Positions 36,080 to 47,614 of a stretch of 50,594 bases of DNA are shown piece by piece. Numbering within the stretch: position 1 is the stretch's first letter; each line of letters starts with the position of its first letter. The DNA lies in assembly GCA_030680175.1 (NCBI GenBank), contig JAUXWO010000061.1, positions 1 through 50,594 of the forward strand, in the 5' to 3' direction. This DNA comes from Vicinamibacterales bacterium. Its GTDB lineage: Bacteria > Acidobacteriota > Vicinamibacteria > Vicinamibacterales > UBA2999. The notes under the pieces were generated by a model that worked only from the letters and a program-made list of their open reading frames with translations, ran no database searches and was not told the DNA's origin. A program made the position numbers and the translations under genes.

Positions 36080-36433
36080 ATGGCTACACCCGCCGATCGC
36101 ACGCCCGCCGACGCGTCTGCCCCGAAGCCGGGGCCGGGACGCCGTGGCCGTCGTGTGCTCCGGCTGGTGCTGGCCTTCGTGACCGCGATCCTGCTGATTG
36201 ATGCGACGGTGGGCGAGAAGGGCCTGCTGACGCTGCTCGAGGCGCGCAAGGAGCACGCCGAGGTCGAGCGGTCGCTGATGCGGGCGCGGTCCGAGAATGG
36301 GCGCCTCCGGGAGGAGGCCCGCCGGCTGCGCGAGGATCCCGCCGCCATCGAGGAACTCGCGCGCCGCGACCTCGGCCTCATCATGCCCGGCGAGAAGCTC
36401 TTCATCGTCCGCGACGTCCAGCCGCGGAAGTAA
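36080..36433 (+). CDS. FtsB/DivIC-type septum formation initiator
   Basis: This 117-residue bitopic protein has a basic N-terminus (RRGRRVLR), one membrane segment (LVLAFVTAILLIDATVG), then a coiled coil (EHAEVERSLMRARSENGRLREEARRL in parts) and a short C-terminal part with EELARRDLGLIMPGEKLFIV, close to the FtsB/DivIC consensus. It would act with FtsL/FtsQ in divisome assembly. The ATG at 36080 leaves a normal-sized protein; in-frame codons upstream run through the promoter region and repeat. There is no clear Shine-Dalgarno, consistent with a very short leader from P3. In many Acidobacteria-like genomes this family is near eno, which is not seen here. Confidence 0.85.
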   Translation: MATPADRTPADASAPKPGPGRRGRRVLRLVLAFVTAILLIDATVGEKGLLTLLEARKEHAEVERSLMRARSENGRLREEARRLREDPAAIEELARRDLGLIMPGEKLFIVRDVQPRK

Positions 36434-36603
36434 GCTCGCTGTTCGCTATTCGCTATTCGCTATTCGCTATTCGCTATTCGCTATTCGCTATTCGCTATTC
36501 GCTATTCGCGAAAGCCGAAAGCCGAAAGCCGAAAGCCGACAGCCGATCGCCGACAGCCGATCGCCGACAGCCGATCGCCGACAGCCGACAGCCGATCGCG
36601 ATC
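36434..36603. repeat. Two-sided heptamer array between convergent genes
   Basis: The array starts 1 nt after the ftsB-like stop and ends 1 nt before the VTT gene stop. The left half is GCTATTC repeated about eight times; after a central TTCGCGAA palindrome it switches to GCCGAAA, GCCGACA and GCCGATC units. The switch of strand lets the two halves partly pair, as in a bidirectional hairpin. Confidence 0.9.
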
Positions 36604-36604
36604 G

Positions 36605-37216
36605 TCAGAGCGCTCGGATGACGACGAAGCCGCCGACCAGCAGCAGGAAGAACGCGAGCGCGGCCAGGTCGAAGTGCTTCTCCAGCACGCGGCGGACCGG
36701 CTGGCCGAACAGGCGCAGGATCCCCGCGACAAGGAAGAATCGTCCCGCGCGGCCGAGGACCGAGGCCACGAGGAAGGGCGCGATGGGCATGGCCGTGGCG
36801 CCGGCGGCGATGGTGGCCACCTTGAAGGGGATGGGCGTGAAGGCCGCCGCCACCATGAACCAGGCGCCCCATTCGCCCTGGAAGAGCTCCACGACGCGGT
36901 CCCAATGGCGCTGCGCCCCGTAGAAGTCGACGATGGGCTGGCCGACGGCCGCCATGGCGGCCGCGCCGATCCCATAGCCGATCGCGGCGCCGATGAGCGA
37001 GCCCACCGTGCAGATGAGCGCGGCGCGCAGCCACCACTGCGGCTGCGCCGCGACGATCGCGATGAGCAGCACGTCGGGCGGAATCGGGAAGACCGAGGAC
37101 TCGATCACCGCGATGAGCCCGAGTGCCGCGAGCGCCTGCGGCGACTCCGCCCATCGGATAGTCCAGTCGTAGGTGGCCCGCAGCCACCGGCGAGGCAGAT
37201 TAAGTAGATGCAGCAT
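36605..37216 (-). CDS. VTT-domain (YqaA/DedA-like) membrane protein
   Basis: This 203-residue inner-membrane protein is of the DedA/VTT superfamily, whose members help flip lipids or support membrane energetics. The characteristic loop VFPIPPDVLLIAIVAAQP and the reentrant/second helix GSLIGAAIGYGIG are present, followed by AAAFTPIPFKVATIAAGATAMPIAPFL with the conserved PxP-like turn, and a final helix near the C-terminus (LAALAFFLLLVGGFVVI). Short soluble YqaA-type length. It is codirectional with metB upstream and converges with the FtsB-like gene. Confidence 0.9.
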   Translation of the reverse strand: MLHLLNLPRRWLRATYDWTIRWAESPQALAALGLIAVIESSVFPIPPDVLLIAIVAAQPQWWLRAALICTVGSLIGAAIGYGIGAAAMAAVGQPIVDFYGAQRHWDRVVELFQGEWGAWFMVAAAFTPIPFKVATIAAGATAMPIAPFLVASVLGRAGRFFLVAGILRLFGQPVRRVLEKHFDLAALAFFLLLVGGFVVIRAL

Positions 37217-37345
37217 CTGGTGATGTGGTGATGTCGTGATGTGGTGATCTGGATGTGCGATCGGCGGATGTGGGATCTATTTCAAGATCTGTCGATCGAT
37301 CTACTACCCACCACCCACTACCCACTACCTGCTACCCACCACCCA
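37217..37345. repeat. Repeats between metB and the VTT gene
   Basis: At 37217-37256 there is an 8-nt repeat (TGGTGATG). At 37301-37345, read on the minus strand, GGGTAGT/GGGTGGT heptamers start 1-3 nt after the metB stop, the same arrangement as after msrP. Nothing else is seen. Confidence 0.85.
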
Positions 37346-38509
37346 CTACCCCTTCACCGCATCGAGCGCCTGGGCCAGGTCTTCCTTCAGGTCGTCGATG
37401 TCCTCGATGCCGACCGAGACGCGGACGAGGCCGTCGGTGATGCCGAGGGCGGCGCGCCGCTCGGGGGGGACCGACCCGTGGGTCATCATCGCGGGGTGCG
37501 AGATGAGCGTCTCGACGCCGCCGAGGCTCTCGGCGAGCGCCATCAGCCGCACGCGGCCGAGCAGGGTGCGCGCGGCCTCGAGCGATCCGAGGTCGAACGA
37601 GATCAGGCCGCCGAACCCGCGCATCTGGCGCGCCGCCAGTGCGTGGTGCGGGTGCGAGGGCAGGCCCGGGTAGATCGTCTTCTTCACCTTCGGATGCGCG
37701 TCCAGGAACTGCGCGAGCGCGAGGCCGTTCTCGTTCGTCTTCTCCATCCGCACGGTCAGCGTCTTGGTGCCGCGCAGGATCAGCCAGCTGTCCATCGGCC
37801 CGAGGATGGCGCCCGCCGCGTTCTGCACGAAGCGCATCCACTCCACGTCATCGTCATGCTTGAGGATGACGATGCCGCCGACGCTGTCGCTGTGGCCGTT
37901 GAGGAACTTCGTCGTGCTGTGGACGACGAGATCCGCGCCGAGCGCGAGCGGGCGCTGGAGGTAGGGGCTGGCGAACGTGTTGTCGACGACGACGCGGACG
38001 CCGCGTTCGTGCGCGATGGCCGAGGCGGCCGGGAGGTCCGTGACGCTCAGCATCGGGTTGGTCGGCGTCTCGATGAACAGGTACTTCGTCTTCGGGGTGA
38101 TCGCCGGGCCGATCAGGTCGAGGTTCGACGTGTCCACGTACGAGAAGTCGAGGCCGAACTTCCGGCGCACCTTCTCGAACAGGCGGAACGTGCCGCCGTA
38201 GGTGTTATCGCTCACCAGCACGTGGTCGCCGGCCTCGAGGCGCGTGAGGATCGCGTCGATGGCGGCCATGCCCGACGCGAATGCGAAGGCGGCCGTGCCG
38301 CCCTCGATGGCGGCCACGTTGCGCTCGAGCGTCATGCGGGTCGGGTTCTGCGTCCGCCCGTACTCGTAGCCCTTGTGCTGGCCCAGTCCCTCCTGGACGT
38401 ACGTGGAGGTCTGGTAGATCGGCGTGATGATGGCGCCCGTCGCGGGGTCGGGTTCCTGGCCGGCGTGGATGCAGATGGTGCTGAAACGGGCGTGTTCGTT
38501 GAGCTTCAC
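37346..38509 (-). CDS. metB: PLP-dependent cystathionine gamma-synthase/lyase
   Basis: This 387-residue gamma-family PLP enzyme forms cystathionine from an acyl-homoserine and cysteine, or cleaves it. The fold is clear: N-terminal arm FSTICIHAGQEPDPATGAI, PLP phosphate site AFASGMAAIDAI, DNTF near residue 176, and the Schiff-base Lys201 in VHSTTKFLNGHSD. The C-terminal SLGGVETLISHPAMMTH is also typical. Synthase and lyase activities cannot be separated with certainty from sequence. GTG start at 38509 with AAGG 4 nt upstream. Divergent from the SpoIIE-type gene with a 73-nt gap, too short for a riboswitch. Confidence 0.92.
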   Translation of the reverse strand: MKLNEHARFSTICIHAGQEPDPATGAIITPIYQTSTYVQEGLGQHKGYEYGRTQNPTRMTLERNVAAIEGGTAAFAFASGMAAIDAILTRLEAGDHVLVSDNTYGGTFRLFEKVRRKFGLDFSYVDTSNLDLIGPAITPKTKYLFIETPTNPMLSVTDLPAASAIAHERGVRVVVDNTFASPYLQRPLALGADLVVHSTTKFLNGHSDSVGGIVILKHDDDVEWMRFVQNAAGAILGPMDSWLILRGTKTLTVRMEKTNENGLALAQFLDAHPKVKKTIYPGLPSHPHHALAARQMRGFGGLISFDLGSLEAARTLLGRVRLMALAESLGGVETLISHPAMMTHGSVPPERRAALGITDGLVRVSVGIEDIDDLKEDLAQALDAVKG

Positions 38510-38535
38510 AGCCCTTCACGATACTCTGATATGAT
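38505..38535 (+). promoter_or_regulatory. Extended -10 promoter for the phosphatase gene
   Basis: TGATATGAT at 38527-38535 is an extended -10 (TGN plus TATGAT, 5 of 6). TTCACA at 38505-38510 is a possible -35 with a long 19-nt spacer. The start codon follows at 38583. Confidence 0.5.
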
Positions 38536-38582
38536 TTCGCGACGCAAACATCGCGCCCCCGCGCGGTAGGCCCGCGCCGTCC

Positions 38583-40811
38583 ATGGCAGCTTCCGCCCGA
38601 TCCCCCGCGCAACTTCCCGGAGACGTGCCGTCGCGATCCGCGATCGTGCGCCGCTGGTGCCTGCACGCCTGGCCGGGGCGCCTGCTCATCGCCGGCGCCG
38701 CGCTCAAACTGCAGGCGGTGCTCGCCGGGCTCGTCGTCGCGCCGCTGCCGTCGCTGCTCGACGCCCTCGGCACCCTCGGCAGCCTGCTGCTCATCATCAG
38801 CCTGGCGTACGTCTCGGCCCGCGGGCTCGTGTGGGCGAAGCGCCGGCTCCTGTGGCGGGTCCGCCGCAAGCTCATCCTCTCGTACGTCTTCATCGGCTTC
38901 GTGCCGAGCCTGCTCATCATCCTGTTCTTCCTGTTGAGCGGGCTGCTGCTGTTCTTCAACGTGAGCGCCTACCTGGTGCAGTCGCGTGTGGCGAACCTCA
39001 CCGACCAGGCGCGCTTCCTGGCCGGCGCGACGATGGTCGAGCTGCAGCGCAGCACGACCGCCGAGGCCGTGCGCGAGACGCTCGAACGCCGGCAGGCGAG
39101 CACGGAGCCGCGCTACCCCTTTGTGTCGGCGACCGTCGTGCCCGTCAGCCACCTGCGCTGCGAGGCCCCGCCCTCGCGCCGGGTGCGCCTGGCGGAGACG
39201 CTGCCGCTGGCCCTGCCGCTCATGACCGGCCCCTGGGCGCACCTCGACGCGCCCGCCGCCGTCCCCGGCTGGATCACCTGCGAGGGCTTTGGCGGCCTCC
39301 TGGCCTACCGCGCCACCCCGGCCGATGGGGCCGACGGGACCGGCGACACGCGGCTCGTGGTCCGCGCCGTGGCGGTGCCTGACATGCCCGAGCCGCGCTG
39401 GGCCGTGGTTCTCGACCTGCCCCTCTCGCTCGACGTGGAGGCGCGGCTCCACGAGGAGACGGGCATCCGCCTCGGCGACATCTCGACGATGGGGCTGGCG
39501 GCGGAGCGGCCGGTGCTGCTGGCCGGACGTGCCCTCGAGGCGAGGCCGGCCCTGGCGGCCGGCGACAGCGCGCTGTCGGAACTCGGCGGCCGGTGGGTGG
39601 CCTTTGTCGAATACCGCGACTGGGTGAGCGGGCAGGCCGGCACGGCCAGCCTGCAGATTGCGCTCAGCGTCTGGGACATCTACACGCGGCTCTCGACGAT
39701 CTCCGCCGCGCAGTTCGGCGCGCTCACTTTCAGCCAGGTGCTCCTGCTGCTGCTGGCCGTGGTCGGCATCCTGTTCCTCGTCATCCAGGGCGTGGCGCTC
39801 ATCCTCGGGCTGATGCTGGCGCGCCAGATCACCGGCGCGGTCCACGACCTCTTCACCGGGACGCAGCACCTGCGCAATCGCGACTTCGAACACCACATCC
39901 CCGTGCGGGCCCGCGACCAGCTCGGGGAGCTGGCCGAGTCGTTCAACCTGATGACCGGCGAGGTCACGACGCTGCTCCGCGAGATGGCCGAGAAGGGCCG
40001 CATGGAGCAGGAGATGCTGGCCGCGCGCGAGATCCAGCAGCGGCTGCTCCCGAGCGGGCCGCTGAGCGTCCCCGGCCTGGCCGTGAACGCGTTCTGTGAA
40101 CCGGCGCGCGAGGTAGCGGGGGACTACTACGACTTCCTGCCTATCACCGACACGATGCTCGGCGTCCTCATCGCCGATGTGTCGGGCAAGGGCCTGGCGG
40201 CCGGCCTCTACATGGCGCAGCTCAAGGTGATCGTGCAGTCGCTCGCGCGCGTGCACCACGAGCCGCGCGACTTCCTGATTGCCGTCAACCGCGTCGTCGC
40301 GGGCAACATCGACCAGCGCAGCTTCATCACGATGGCGTACGCCGTCATCGACCTGGAGCGCCGGACGATGACCGTCGCGCGGGCGGGGCACTGCCCGCTG
40401 CTGCACGTGCCGATGGGCCCCCCGGGGACCATGCGGAAGGCCCAGCTCATCGCGCCCGACGGCCTCGTGCTCGGGCTCCAGATCGACGAGGGACAGATGT
40501 TCGACGGCATGCTGCAGGAGACGACCGTGCCCCTCGCCGCCGGTGACGTGATCGTCCTCTTCACCGACGGCATCAGCGAGACGATGAACGCGGCGTTCGA
40601 CTGCTTCGGCGAGGCGCGGCTGGCGACGCTCTTCGAGCAGTACGCGCACCTGCCGTTCGATCAGCTGCGATCGTACATCTCGGCGGAGCTCAAGGCATTT
40701 GCGGCCGGCGCCGACCAGCACGACGACATGACGATGATCCTGCTGCGCGTCGAGGACCTGGCGAAGGCCGGGGGCGCGGCGGACGCCGCGCGCGCCTCCG
40801 GGGTCGTGTAA
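38583..40811 (+). CDS. Membrane SpoIIE/PP2C-type Ser phosphatase with HAMP domain
   Basis: This 742-residue protein has N-terminal hydrophobic segments (SLLLIISLAYVSARGLVW; LSYVFIGFVPSLLIILFFLLSG in parts), a ~260-residue extracytoplasmic sensor region and a membrane helix near residues 380-405 (VLLLLLAVVGILFLVIQGVA). A HAMP linker follows (HDLFTGTQHLRNRDFEHHIPV), then a coiled coil (EMLAAREIQQRLLP) and the PP2C-like domain. Metal-site motifs are AREVAGDYYDFLPI, VLIADVSGKGLAAG, VLFTDGISETMN and QHDDMTMILLRV. It probably dephosphorylates an anti-sigma antagonist in a partner-switching pathway; no such partner is nearby. rnc starts 4 nt after its stop. Confidence 0.92.
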   Translation: MAASARSPAQLPGDVPSRSAIVRRWCLHAWPGRLLIAGAALKLQAVLAGLVVAPLPSLLDALGTLGSLLLIISLAYVSARGLVWAKRRLLWRVRRKLILSYVFIGFVPSLLIILFFLLSGLLLFFNVSAYLVQSRVANLTDQARFLAGATMVELQRSTTAEAVRETLERRQASTEPRYPFVSATVVPVSHLRCEAPPSRRVRLAETLPLALPLMTGPWAHLDAPAAVPGWITCEGFGGLLAYRATPADGADGTGDTRLVVRAVAVPDMPEPRWAVVLDLPLSLDVEARLHEETGIRLGDISTMGLAAERPVLLAGRALEARPALAAGDSALSELGGRWVAFVEYRDWVSGQAGTASLQIALSVWDIYTRLSTISAAQFGALTFSQVLLLLLAVVGILFLVIQGVALILGLMLARQITGAVHDLFTGTQHLRNRDFEHHIPVRARDQLGELAESFNLMTGEVTTLLREMAEKGRMEQEMLAAREIQQRLLPSGPLSVPGLAVNAFCEPAREVAGDYYDFLPITDTMLGVLIADVSGKGLAAGLYMAQLKVIVQSLARVHHEPRDFLIAVNRVVAGNIDQRSFITMAYAVIDLERRTMTVARAGHCPLLHVPMGPPGTMRKAQLIAPDGLVLGLQIDEGQMFDGMLQETTVPLAAGDVIVLFTDGISETMNAAFDCFGEARLATLFEQYAHLPFDQLRSYISAELKAFAAGADQHDDMTMILLRVEDLAKAGGAADAARASGVV

Positions 40812-40815
40812 CGGC

Positions 40816-41763
40816 ATGGGCAGCCTGACCGTCGTCTTCCGCACGCGTTCGGACATCGAGGCGAGCATCGTGCAGGGCCTGCTCGAGAGCCACGGGATCG
40901 ATGCGATTCAGACCGCGGGGCCGCCGCCCGGCGTGTTCGCGTTCACGACGGGCCCCCTCGGCGAGACGCGCGTGTCGGTGCGGGAGGACGAGGCCGAGGA
41001 GGCCGTCCGGCTGATCGAGAGCCACCGCGAGCAGGTGGGCGGCGGCTTCGTCATCCCCGCGCCCCAGCAGATGGCGGCGCTCGAGGCGCGCCTCGGCTAC
41101 CGCTTCCGCGACCGCGGGCTGCTCGAGCATGCGCTGACGCACCGGTCGAAGGCCGCCGAGGATCCGAGCGGCGGCGTGGTGGACAACGAGTCGCTGGAGT
41201 TTCTCGGCGATGCCGTCCTCGGCTTCGCCGTGGCCGACCTGCTGTGCCGCGAGTTCCCGGACTCCCGCGAGGGCTACAAGTCGAAGGTGAAGTCGGCGGT
41301 CGTGTCGACGGCCTCGCTGGCGGAGGGCGCGCGGCGCCTGGGGCTCGGCGACCACCTCATCCTGGGACGGGGCGAGGAGAAGACCGGCGGGCGGAAGAAG
41401 CCCGCGCTGCTGGCTGACACGTACGAGGCGCTGATTGCGGCGATCTACCTGGATGGCGGGCTGGTGCCGGCGCGCGCGTTCATCGAACGGGAGATCGGCC
41501 CGCTGATCCGGGACGCCCGCGGCCCCGGGTACGTGAACCGCGACTACAAGTCCACGTTGCAGGAGCGCCTGCAGACACGCGGTGGTCCGCTCCCGTCGTA
41601 CCGCATCGCGGCCGAAATCGGACCGGACCACGTGAAGCAGTTTCACGTGGAGGTGCGTGTGGGCGACGAGGTGATTGCGGAAGGGGTGGGGCGGACCAAG
41701 AAGGACGCGGAACAGGAAGCGGCTCGCGCTGCTCTCGCAGCGCTCGCCGATCGTAGATTGTAG
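40816..41763 (+). CDS. rnc: Ribonuclease III with N-terminal DUF2007-like domain
   Basis: This 315-residue endonuclease cuts double-stranded RNA in rRNA and mRNA processing. Residues ~1-75 (LTVVFRTRSDIEASIVQGLLESHGI ... TRVSVREDEAEEAVRLIES, in parts) match the small DUF2007 ferredoxin-like module, an uncommon addition. The RNase III domain starts near 84 and contains the signature NESLEFLGD (124-132) and ADTYEALIAAIYLDGG with catalytic-type Asp201 and Glu204. The dsRNA-binding domain (from ~240) has VGRTKKDAEQEAARAAL. Standard RNase III is about 225-250 residues, so the extra length is the N-terminal module. It starts 4 nt after the phosphatase stop. Its last codons and TAG are inside a heptamer array. 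Confidence 0.95.
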   Translation: MGSLTVVFRTRSDIEASIVQGLLESHGIDAIQTAGPPPGVFAFTTGPLGETRVSVREDEAEEAVRLIESHREQVGGGFVIPAPQQMAALEARLGYRFRDRGLLEHALTHRSKAAEDPSGGVVDNESLEFLGDAVLGFAVADLLCREFPDSREGYKSKVKSAVVSTASLAEGARRLGLGDHLILGRGEEKTGGRKKPALLADTYEALIAAIYLDGGLVPARAFIEREIGPLIRDARGPGYVNRDYKSTLQERLQTRGGPLPSYRIAAEIGPDHVKQFHVEVRVGDEVIAEGVGRTKKDAEQEAARAALAALADRRL

Positions 41764-41843
41764 ATGGCAGAATGCAGATTGAAATCTTCGGCGATCCTGC
41801 TCCGACCAATCTTCAATCTGCGATCTTCGTTCTTCAATCGATT
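41752..41843. repeat. Inverted heptamer arrays joining two convergent stop codons
   Basis: GTAGATT, GTAGATG, GCAGAAT, GCAGATT units begin in the last rnc codons. From the other strand, GATTGAA, GAACGAA, GATCGCA, GATTGAA units begin in the last codons of the ATPase gene. Each array supplies the stop codon of its gene, and the two are oppositely oriented and partly complementary. Confidence 0.8.
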
Positions 41844-42964
41844 TCTATAATGCCCCAGCCGCCCTTGCGGTCGCCGGCGGCGGCGGCCATGGCGAGCGAG
41901 GGTTCGCCGTGCGGGAGGCGCGCGGCGGCGTAGGCCTGCACCTCGCGCGCGACCTCGTCGACGCTCGGCGGCACCGGCCGCGCGTGCAGGCTCACCCAGA
42001 GGCGGAGCAGGGGGTCGGCGAAGCTGTACCGCTTCTGGCGCGACACGACCAGGTCGACGTCCTCGAGCCACGAGAGGTAGTCCTTGGTCGAGCCGGGCGT
42101 CCGGTGGAGGCGCACCGCGATCTCGGTGAGGGTGAGCGGCTCCTCGTCGGCGAGGATCTCGAGGATGGCCTTGAGCGCGCCGTAGCCGCGCGCGCGGTGC
42201 AGCCGCAGTTCGTAGCGGTACCCGCACCAGGCGGTGAGGGCGCCGTCGGTCGTGAGCAGCGCCGTGAGCGCGCTGATCGGGTCGCCGCCGCGGCCGCTCA
42301 TGCTCGCCGTCGCGTCGCCGATCGCACGGACGTAGGCGGCGCGGCCATCGGCCAGCGCGTGCACGGTCTGGCCCAGGAATTCACGATCGTCGGCGGCGGC
42401 CTCGCCCATCGGCGGCAACATGGCCGACACCTCGGCGGGGGCGAGCGCCGGCAGGTGGATCACCTCGAAGCGCGCCATGCCGTCGCGCAGGAGCCGGTGG
42501 GCGCGCGCGACGTAGCGGCTGGTGAGCACGAAGCGGTTGCCGCTCTCGGCCAGCGCCTGCAGCAACTCGCGGAGCACGTGCCGCAGGCCCGGGAAGCTCT
42601 CGAACGTCCGGAGCTCCAGCACCTCGTCGAGCAGGAATACCGCCGGGCGATCACCGGTCGCGCGGACGCGCGCCAGGAACGCGAGCGTCTGATCGAACGC
42701 GTCGCGTGCGGAAGCGGGCGACGGGTCGGCGCCCCACGCAAACGGCGTGGACCGCACGACCGCCCCCAGAAAGCGTTCGGGGGTGCTGGCGGCGCGCTCC
42801 ACGTCGACGTACTGGCAGACGTCGCGCCCCAGCCGATCGGCGAGCGCATGCAGCAGGGTCGAGCGCCCCGTGCCGCACCCGCCGATGACCACGGGGATGC
42901 GTGCCGGTGTCGCCTCGAGCGCCGACAACACCCGCCGTTCCAGGCCCGCGTGTGGCGCCATCAT
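41834..42964 (-). CDS. Archaeal-type AAA ATPase with C-terminal winged helix
   Basis: This 376-residue STAND-like ATPase has Walker A GGCGTGRST (28-36), Walker B VFLLDE (109-114) and a sensor-like FVLTSRYVARAH. The C-terminal region GALKAILEILADEEPLTLTEIAVRLHRTPGSTKDYL is winged-helix-like, followed by SFADPLLRLWVSLHAR, the last typical of the ATPase_2/DUF234 group. The start ATG overlaps the hutU stop by 1 nt (TGATG), so it is translationally coupled to urocanase. Possible roles are regulation of histidine catabolism or an unrelated passenger function; both are inference. Its last codons (GIIEID) and TGA lie in the edge of a heptamer array. Confidence 0.8.
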   Translation of the reverse strand: MMAPHAGLERRVLSALEATPARIPVVIGGCGTGRSTLLHALADRLGRDVCQYVDVERAASTPERFLGAVVRSTPFAWGADPSPASARDAFDQTLAFLARVRATGDRPAVFLLDEVLELRTFESFPGLRHVLRELLQALAESGNRFVLTSRYVARAHRLLRDGMARFEVIHLPALAPAEVSAMLPPMGEAAADDREFLGQTVHALADGRAAYVRAIGDATASMSGRGGDPISALTALLTTDGALTAWCGYRYELRLHRARGYGALKAILEILADEEPLTLTEIAVRLHRTPGSTKDYLSWLEDVDLVVSRQKRYSFADPLLRLWVSLHARPVPPSVDEVAREVQAYAAARLPHGEPSLAMAAAAGDRKGGWGIIEID

Positions 42965-44628
42965 CACCGTGTCTCCTGCATGGGAATTCGCACGCCTCGT
43001 GCCTCCGCTGTCTGAATCGCCTCGGGGTACCCGGCATCGGCATGCCGGATGACGCCCATGCCGGGGTCGCACGTCAGCACGCGTTCGAGCCGCCGGTCGG
43101 CGTCCGCGGTGCCATCGGCGACGATCACCATGCCGGCGTGAATCGAGTAGCCGATGCCGACGCCGCCGCCGTGATGCAGCGACACCCAGGTCGCCCCGGC
43201 CGACGCGTTCAGCAACGCGTTCAGGATCGGCCAGTCGGCGATGGCATCGCTGCCGTCGCGCATGCCCTCGGTTTCCCGGTTCGGCGACGCGACCGAGCCG
43301 GCGTCGAGGTGGTCACGGCCGATCACGATCGGCGCCGAGATCCGCCCCTCGCGCACGAGCTGGTTGATCCGGAGCCCGAACCGCGCCCGTTCGCCGTAGC
43401 CGAGCCAGAAAATCCTGGCGGGCAGCCCCTGGAAGGCCACGCGTTCCTGCGCCATCCGGATCCATCGGCACAACGGGGCGTTGTCATGAAACATCTCGAG
43501 CGCCGCGTCGTCCGTGACGCGGATGTCTTCCGGGTCGCCCGACAGCGCCGCCCACCGGAACGGCCCCTTGCCTTCGCAGAAGAGCGGCCGCACGTACTCG
43601 GGGACGAACCCCGGGATGCGGAACGCGTCGGTCACGCCGGCGCGCACGGCCTGGGCCCGCAGGTTGTTGCCGTAGTCAAACGTCACGGCCCCGCGCGCCT
43701 GCAGGGTGAGCATCGCCTCGACGTGCCGTCCCATCGCCGCGACGGACCGGCGCTCGTACTCGGCCGGGTCGGACGCGCGGAGCGCATCGGCGGCCGCGAG
43801 CGAGAGCCCGTCGGGGACGTACCCGGTCAGGGCATCGTGCGCGGACGTCTGATCCGTGAGCACATCGGGGGTGAGGCCGCGGCGGACGAGTTCCGGCAGG
43901 ATCTCGGCCGCATTGCCCTCGAGCCCGATCGAGCGCGCCACCTTCGCGGCCTGCCAGCCGGCGACGCGGGCCAGCGCCGTGTCGAGGTCCGTCGTGGCCT
44001 CGTCGAGGTATCGCGTCTCGAGCCGGCGCGTGATGCGGTGCGGGTCCACCTCGATGACGAGCGCGACGCCCTCGTTCATCGTGACCGCGAGCGGCTGGGC
44101 GCCGCCCATCCCGCCGAGCCCGGCCGTGACGGTGAGCCGGCCGGCCAGGCTGCCGCCGAAGTGGGCGCGGGCCAGCGCCGCGAGCGTCTCGTAGGTGCCC
44201 TGCAGGATCCCCTGCGTGCCGATGTAGATCCAGCTGCCCGCCGTCATCTGCCCGTACATCGTCAGGCCGCGGTCCTCGAGATCGCGGAACGTCTCCCAGG
44301 TCGCCCACTTGGGGACGAGATGGCTGTTGGCGATGAGGACGCGCGGGGCGTCGTCGTGCGTGCGGAAGATACCGACGGGCTTGCCCGACTGCACGAGCAG
44401 CGTCTCGTCGTGCTTCAAATCGCGCAGCGACCGGACGATGGCATCGAAGGCGTCCCAGCTGCGCGCGGCGCGGCCGGACCCGCCGTAGACGACCAGATCG
44501 TCAGGCCGCTCGGCGACGTCGGGGTCGAGGTTGTTCATCAGCATTCGCAGCGCGGCCTCCTGAGGCCAGCCGTGGCACGAGAGCGTGGTACCACGTGGGG
44601 CGCGAATGGTGCGGGCTGCGGTGGTCAT
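42964..44628 (-). CDS. hutU: Urocanate hydratase (urocanase)
   Basis: This 554-residue NAD+-dependent enzyme of histidine degradation converts urocanate to imidazolone propionate. Conserved blocks are [55 protein letters not shown] (NAD site), [20 protein letters not shown] and [17 protein letters not shown]. The block [16 protein letters not shown] has Phe407 where the classical bacterial signature has Cys (Cys410 of Pseudomonas putida); other urocanases, as I recall the human one, also lack this Cys. The length is normal. It has its own promoter candidate behind hutH, and its stop overlaps the ATPase start. hutI and hutG are not in the window. Confidence 0.95.
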   Translation of the reverse strand: MTTAARTIRAPRGTTLSCHGWPQEAALRMLMNNLDPDVAERPDDLVVYGGSGRAARSWDAFDAIVRSLRDLKHDETLLVQSGKPVGIFRTHDDAPRVLIANSHLVPKWATWETFRDLEDRGLTMYGQMTAGSWIYIGTQGILQGTYETLAALARAHFGGSLAGRLTVTAGLGGMGGAQPLAVTMNEGVALVIEVDPHRITRRLETRYLDEATTDLDTALARVAGWQAAKVARSIGLEGNAAEILPELVRRGLTPDVLTDQTSAHDALTGYVPDGLSLAAADALRASDPAEYERRSVAAMGRHVEAMLTLQARGAVTFDYGNNLRAQAVRAGVTDAFRIPGFVPEYVRPLFCEGKGPFRWAALSGDPEDIRVTDDAALEMFHDNAPLCRWIRMAQERVAFQGLPARIFWLGYGERARFGLRINQLVREGRISAPIVIGRDHLDAGSVASPNRETEGMRDGSDAIADWPILNALLNASAGATWVSLHHGGGVGIGYSIHAGMVIVADGTADADRRLERVLTCDPGMGVIRHADAGYPEAIQTAEARGVRIPMQETR

Positions 44629-44670
44629 GTCGTGCAGTGAAGCGAACGGGGGGCGCGGAGCGAAGATAAG

Positions 44671-44699
44671 AAACTAAGCACCGTGCGCTCGCTTGTCAA
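44671..44699 (-). promoter_or_regulatory. Predicted promoter between hutH and hutU
   Basis: On the minus strand a perfect TTGACA (44699-44694), 17-nt spacer and TAGTTT (44676-44671) stand 42 nt before the hutU ATG, in the locally A+T-richest part of the gap. It could drive hutU and the ATPase independently of hutH. Confidence 0.6.
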
Positions 44700-44729
44700 A
44701 CTGAAAATGGATCATGCGGGATCCGGAAA

Positions 44730-47602
<2,873 letters not shown>

Positions 47603-47614
47603 CGCGCGCGGCGG

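Noticed and set aside
38510-38582. SAM or cobalamin riboswitch upstream of metB
   Set aside because: The gap is only 73 nt and holds a promoter on the other strand; no riboswitch core elements are seen.
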